The notes beneath the pieces are model-generated. The model did not search any database and was not told the origin of the DNA. It saw nothing but the letters and a program-made list of their open reading frames with translations. A program made the translations under genes and the position numbers. A stretch of 64,000 nt of DNA from Pusillimonas sp. TS35 (GTDB lineage: Bacteria > Pseudomonadota > Gammaproteobacteria > Burkholderiales > Burkholderiaceae_B), in NCBI RefSeq assembly GCF_009857885.1, contig NZ_WWER01000002.1, positions 1-64,000 on the forward strand. The letters run 5' to 3'. This document shows, in pieces, positions 60,577 to 64,000 of the stretch (the first letter of the stretch is position 1; each line of letters begins with the position of its first letter).

Positions 60577-61629
60577 TTACCGGACGATGGCGTCCTTGCC
60601 AAGCTTCATGCACTCGGCATTGATGTGATCCTTGTAAGGCGGCACATAGCCTTCGAGGGATGTTCCCGTCAGATACTGGCTCTGGGCCTTCCACAGGTCT
60701 TCGTCCACATACGTCGCTTCAGTGGGCTCATATACGTAGCGGCGATCGTTGTAGACTGTCTGCGCGCCTTCTGGTTTCAAGGCCTGGTACTTCTGCATCA
60801 CCGCCAGCACTGCGTCCTTGTTTGCCGGGTCCGCGATGAACTGGCGAGCCTCGATCGTGGCCTTGCAGAATGCCAGCGCCGCTTCGGGGTTTTCGCGGAC
60901 AAACTTTCCGTTGGCCAGCCACAGATCATTGATAAGGTCGCCGAAGGTATTGTCGGGACCGGTATTGACGTTCACCAGGTTCTTGTAGCCGATGCCTGCA
61001 TCTTTCATCAGCCCATCTTCAGGAATCCATGTCACCAGGTAGTCGACCTGGTTGGTCTTGAATGCCGATAATGCGCTCGCCGCGCCGCCCGTAGGAATGA
61101 AGGTGATCTTGCTCGCGTCAACGCCGGCCTGCTGTGCCAGCAACTGGACGAAAATCTGGGTCTGCGCGCCAAGGGCGGTCACCCCGACCCGTTTGCCTTC
61201 GAGCTGCTTCAGATTCGCCTTTGCCTGATCGGTGAGGCCTTTGCCAGGATCCTTGATATCTGCGTCTGCGTGGCCGATGATGGAGTAGAAGCTTGTCTCG
61301 GCGAACGGCGCTGCGACCACGAGGTCGCGCTTCTGCTTGAGTGCTGGCAGATAAAGCCCGGGGTATCCGGGCCCGAACTGAACCGATCCGCTCGCCAGTG
61401 CGGAAGTGATGGCGGGGCCGCTGGTCGCGTTGGCGAACTCGGGCTTCAAGCCATGCTTTTCAAATAGCTTGTGCTCGACCATCACGCCAATCTGGATTGA
61501 TTCCGAAGAGCCGGTAAAGTAGATGAGCGTCACCGGCGTGAGCTCTTTTGCGGCGACGCCTCCCGCCGCCATGCAAGCCAGCGCCGTTAGCAGGGGCCCC
61601 ATGAGTTTCTTTGAAAATGTGCAGCGCAT
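60577..61629 (-). CDS. ABC transporter substrate-binding protein, nitrate/sulfonate (SsuA/NMT1) type
   Basis: A 350-residue periplasmic binding protein. The signal peptide is MRCTFSKKLMGPLLTALACM, cleaved near GVAA. Mature features are TLIYFTGSSESIQIGVMVEH, SALASGSVQFGPGYPGLYLP and EGKRVGVTALGAQTQIFVQL, followed by TWIPEDGLMKDAG. The layout fits SsuA/ThiY/NMT1 proteins. It follows the permease and ATPase genes of the same type, so the three form one importer. The family takes sulfonates, nitrate, pyrimidines and aromatic acids. The operon enzymes do not settle which one. Confidence 0.88.
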   Translation of the reverse strand: MRCTFSKKLMGPLLTALACMAAGGVAAKELTPVTLIYFTGSSESIQIGVMVEHKLFEKHGLKPEFANATSGPAITSALASGSVQFGPGYPGLYLPALKQKRDLVVAAPFAETSFYSIIGHADADIKDPGKGLTDQAKANLKQLEGKRVGVTALGAQTQIFVQLLAQQAGVDASKITFIPTGGAASALSAFKTNQVDYLVTWIPEDGLMKDAGIGYKNLVNVNTGPDNTFGDLINDLWLANGKFVRENPEAALAFCKATIEARQFIADPANKDAVLAVMQKYQALKPEGAQTVYNDRRYVYEPTEATYVDEDLWKAQSQYLTGTSLEGYVPPYKDHINAECMKLGKDAIVR

Positions 61630-61671
61630 GTATGTCTCCTTCGTCTGATAATGACGTCATGCAGGCTGTGA

Positions 61672-62658
61672 TCAGCCCGTTTTTTTCCACGACAACAACC
61701 GCTTTTCCACCAGACCTGTAGCCCAGTAAACACTACCGGACACGATACCCATCCAGATGAGAGTCCCGTATACGGCGTCCATGCGGAACTGCGCCGAGTA
61801 CAGCATGATCAGTTGGCCCAAGCCTGCACGGGATGCAACAATCTCAGAGCTCACCACGCCAAGCAAGGCGTACGTGAATCCCAGCCTCAGGCCGGCAAAA
61901 ATAGACGGCCAGGCGACCGGCAGGAGCAGTTTCCAGAACATCTGGGATTTATTGAACTTGAGCGCGCCGGCGAGCATCAGGTGATCCTGGTCGACCGACT
62001 TGACCCCGGCCCTGCAGTTGTAAAAAAGCACGAAGAAGACCAGCGAAACGCCCACGGCAACCTTGCCTGCCAGGCCCAGGCCCAGAAAGGCGATGAAGAT
62101 AGGCGCCAGCGCTATGCGGGGCAAGCTGTTGAGCGCCGATGCGTAGGGTTCTATCGCGTTCTCCAGCCGCGGCATGAGCGACACGATGATTCCGCACGCG
62201 ATGCCCGCCACGCTTCCCAATGCAAAGCTGATGATGGTTGCCTGCATGGTCGACCAGAAATGGCCCCAGAACTGGGGCGACACGACGCTGTCCCCCAGGA
62301 ATTCGGCCACGGCCCAGGGGCTGCTGAAGTAGTAGGTGAGCCCTTCGTCCCACTTGATGATCAGCGCCCAGATAATCACGCCGACGATGCCGGGGATAAA
62401 TTGCTCCAGCCGGCGGTTCAGCCCGGGCTGGCGAGGCTTGATCGGAATGGGCGCACCGACTGCCTTGCCCGGGTCTTTGTCGAGCGTCGGTGCGGATCCG
62501 CCTGTGCCTCTGGGCGTGTCCGGCGCTTGCGGCCCGGGTGTGAGCCTGTTCATCGCCTGGAACCTGTTCACGGGTAGGGGATTGGTTGTGCGCTCCGGCC
62601 TGGTGGCGGTTGTCGAGCTATCCATGTCGCGTAGCGCCACTGTGATTTTTGTCGCCAT
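61672..62658 (-). CDS. ABC transporter permease, SsuC/TauC type
   Basis: A 328-residue inner-membrane permease. The first 75 residues are a hydrophilic Pro/Thr-rich tail before the first membrane segment (GIVGVIIWALIIKWDEG). About six segments follow. The ATPase-contact loop is DHLMLAGALKFNKSQMFWKL then LLPVAWPSIFAGLRLGFTYA. A second ATG 11 codons in (62625) is possible. The stop is 42 bases before the binding-protein gene; the start is 16 bases after the ATPase stop. It is the single pore subunit expected for this transporter class. Confidence 0.88.
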   Translation of the reverse strand: MATKITVALRDMDSSTTATRPERTTNPLPVNRFQAMNRLTPGPQAPDTPRGTGGSAPTLDKDPGKAVGAPIPIKPRQPGLNRRLEQFIPGIVGVIIWALIIKWDEGLTYYFSSPWAVAEFLGDSVVSPQFWGHFWSTMQATIISFALGSVAGIACGIIVSLMPRLENAIEPYASALNSLPRIALAPIFIAFLGLGLAGKVAVGVSLVFFVLFYNCRAGVKSVDQDHLMLAGALKFNKSQMFWKLLLPVAWPSIFAGLRLGFTYALLGVVSSEIVASRAGLGQLIMLYSAQFRMDAVYGTLIWMGIVSGSVYWATGLVEKRLLSWKKTG

Positions 62659-62674
62659 GATGGCTGCCTCCGGG

Positions 62675-63478
62675 TCAAACTGCCGCAGCTACTTCGCGCG
62701 GATCTGTTCCGTCCGGGCTGGCCACTGAAAGTGCGGCGCGCACACGCTTGAAAATCTCGCCGAACCGCGGGTCGACGATGACGCCTTCGGGGTCGCGCGG
62801 CCAGCCGAACGGCATGGGCTCATCGAGCGTGATCTGGCCGTCCGCCAACACGACGATACGGTCGGCCAGCGCGATAGCTTCGGTAAGATCGTGCGTGACG
62901 AAGATCACCGTTGATTTGCGCTCATTCCATTGATTCAGGAAATCGCGCTCGAGCCCAAGACGTGTCTGGGCGTCCAGTGCAGCAAACGGCTCATCCATGA
63001 GCAGCACGTCTGGGTCAAGCACCCATGTGCGGGCCAGCGCCACGCGCTGCCGCATCCCATGGGAAAGCCCGCCCGGATAATACTGGAGGTACTTTGCTAA
63101 CCCTACGCGTTCAAGCTCGATCGCTGCCCGCTTTGTCCTTGCAGCTTTTTCAACCCTGTTGATTTCCAGCGGGAGCTCGACGTTGTCGATCACCTTGCGC
63201 CACGGGAACAGGCAATCACGCGCGAACATATAGCCCAGATGGGTTTGAGGATCATCTACCGGCCTGCCATGTACGCGGACTGATCCCTCATTTGGCTGGA
63301 AGATACCCGCCAACAAGTTGAGGATCGTTGTCTTGCCACAGCCGCTTTTTCCTACCAGCGCGACGAATTCTCCCTCGGCAATATCCAGCGATACGTTATC
63401 CAGTACGCGTCTTTCACGATTCGCATCGAACCAGACTGATACGTTATTCAGTTGCACACTGCTTTCTGCCTGCCTCAT
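62675..63478 (-). CDS. ABC transporter ATPase, SsuB/TauB type
   Basis: A 267-residue ATPase. Walker A is VGKSGCGKTTILNLLAGIFQ, the Q-loop is MFARDCLFPWRKVIDNVELP, the signature is LSHGMRQRVALARTWVLDPD, and Walker B with switch His is LLMDEPFAALDAQTRLGLER ... VIFVTHDLTEAIALAD. The Cys in the signature region and Walker A are normal for this family. It is the first gene of the operon, read leftward from ATG 63478, and the candidate LacI operator lies 155-174 bases upstream. The signature reads LSHGM rather than LSGGM. Confidence 0.9.
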   Translation of the reverse strand: MRQAESSVQLNNVSVWFDANRERRVLDNVSLDIAEGEFVALVGKSGCGKTTILNLLAGIFQPNEGSVRVHGRPVDDPQTHLGYMFARDCLFPWRKVIDNVELPLEINRVEKAARTKRAAIELERVGLAKYLQYYPGGLSHGMRQRVALARTWVLDPDVLLMDEPFAALDAQTRLGLERDFLNQWNERKSTVIFVTHDLTEAIALADRIVVLADGQITLDEPMPFGWPRDPEGVIVDPRFGEIFKRVRAALSVASPDGTDPREVAAAV

Positions 63479-63875
63479 GGCTTGTCTCCAGAAAGGAGCC
63501 TGGTTGACTGGCCGACCAAGGTGCGAGGTCGCCTGTTACCAAGCTATAAGCTACTGATTTTTGTTATTTTTCTGATCGAATGGTGTCGGCTGCGAGTATT
63601 GAATCATGCCCACAAGGATACTTCATGGCATCAAATGGTATCGATACCATTTAAACTGGATGATATAGATGAATCGAAGGGCGAGGTAGTAAAAATTGTA
63701 AGTCCAGCGTCATTTTGCGGGTTTACCATGACGCCCCGCCCGGATGGATGGACCCTGCTGCAAAAACCGCCTTATCGTGTTAGCGGCTACGCTACGAACC
63801 AAGGACTCGGTCGGCCGCCGAGACTGGATCGACTGCGGAATGAGTGATAGAACCGGTCATCAAAGCGGCCAAAAT
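63479..63875. other. Control region between ABC operon and the right-end gene
   Basis: About 397 bases, AT-richer than the genes. It holds the 20-bp palindrome at 63633-63652 and should contain the promoters of the leftward operon and of the rightward gene. A plus-strand frame at 63452-63847 exists, but it overlaps the ATPase start and the palindrome, has no ribosome site and shows no family features. I rate it as non-coding. Confidence 0.5.
63633..63652. promoter_or_regulatory. Perfect 20-bp palindrome, candidate LacI-family operator
   Basis: AAATGGTATCGATACCATTT equals its own reverse complement. The centre TGGTATCGATACCA with a middle CG is the shape of LacI/GalR-type operators. It lies 155 bases upstream of the ABC ATPase ATG. 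The LacI-family gene at the other end of the same operon (56474-57595) is the probable binder. Confidence 0.8.
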
Positions 63876-64000
63876 ATGGACGATATGATAAAAGACGACG
63901 GTGAGCATACTGGCCTTTTCGAGCCCTTGATGATTGCTCAGGGCTCCCCCCGGCGCATTCCCTTGAATGAGCTTGCGCTGAGTCTGGCGGAAAAGTCTGC
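63876..64000 (+). CDS. N-terminal fragment, possibly a Fic-family protein
   Basis: An open frame from ATG 63876 runs off the right edge, giving 41 residues. The stretch LFEPLMIAQGSPRRIPLNEL then ALSLAEKSA resembles the helical start of some Fic-family (AMP-transferase) proteins. The conserved Fic core is outside the window, so this is a tentative call. No strong ribosome site precedes the ATG. It is divergent from the ABC operon, sharing the control region with the palindrome. Confidence 0.4.
   Translation, partial: MDDMIKDDGEHTGLFEPLMIAQGSPRRIPLNELALSLAEKS

Noticed and set aside
63452-63847. 131-codon plus-strand frame in the right-end control region
   Set aside because: Overlaps the ATPase start and the palindrome, has no ribosome site, and shows no recognisable family features.

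Overview
The window looks like chromosome from a GC-rich betaproteobacterium of the order Burkholderiales, most likely family Alcaligenaceae (the Bordetella/Achromobacter/Pusillimonas side). The reasons are three orphan Bug-type (TctC) periplasmic receptors, several LysR and GntR regulators next to small catabolic operons, two complete Liv-type ABC transporters, and an 84-residue IF-1 of the betaproteobacterial accessory type. The genus cannot be fixed from this sequence alone. No rRNA, tRNA, CRISPR array or prophage was seen.

Layout. 1-4.2 kb: end of a surface-polysaccharide locus (glycosyltransferase, undecaprenyl-phosphate sugar transferase, O-antigen ligase type protein), bounded by a decayed IS3 transposase. 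4.5-5.3 kb: a REP-associated transposase homologue that has lost its catalytic residues. 5.4-9.1 kb: sulfatase and Bug receptor with a divergent LysR regulator. 9.4-10.1 kb: HigBA toxin-antitoxin. 10.3-14.2 kb: beta-oxidation pair (dehydrogenase/hydratase and thiolase). 14.4-17.8 kb: Bug receptor and alpha/beta hydrolase with divergent LysR. 18.0-26.2 kb: one eight-gene minus-strand operon, livH-M-G-F, aldehyde dehydrogenase, SDR, alcohol dehydrogenase, substrate-binding protein. 26.5-28.6 kb: pgi and infA. 29.0-29.2 kb: an 18-bp minisatellite. 29.4-40.9 kb: a GntR-centred divergent locus; leftward it has an Ldh2-type dehydrogenase, an amidase and a second Liv transporter, and rightward a two-subunit UxaA-family lyase that resembles sulfolactate sulfo-lyase, plus a Bug receptor.

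41.0-49.6 kb: an eight-gene minus-strand operon with a complete succinate dehydrogenase-like complex (SdhB, two membrane anchors, flavoprotein), a two-subunit class I fumarase/tartrate dehydratase, a ThDP enzyme and a TSUP anion exporter, with a divergent LysR. The flavoprotein has Cys where SdhA carries the FAD-linking His. The gene set reads as dehydrogenation of a succinate-like acid, hydration, then C-C chemistry and export; I do not recognise it as a described pathway. 50.0-56.2 kb: gltBD glutamate synthase. 56.5-63.9 kb: a LacI-family regulator convergent with a catabolic/ABC operon (ATPase, permease, binding protein, SDR, VOC protein, 2-oxoacid dehydrogenase E1 and E2). E1 and E2 are fused by an internal deletion. 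A perfect 20-bp palindrome ahead of this operon is a strong candidate LacI-family operator. The window ends in the start of a gene that may encode a Fic protein.

A general feature is small in-phase tandem duplication. Repeats of 15 to 20 bp occur between genes, across one stop codon, and inside the hydrolase gene; low-complexity inserts also occur in the thiolase and VOC genes.
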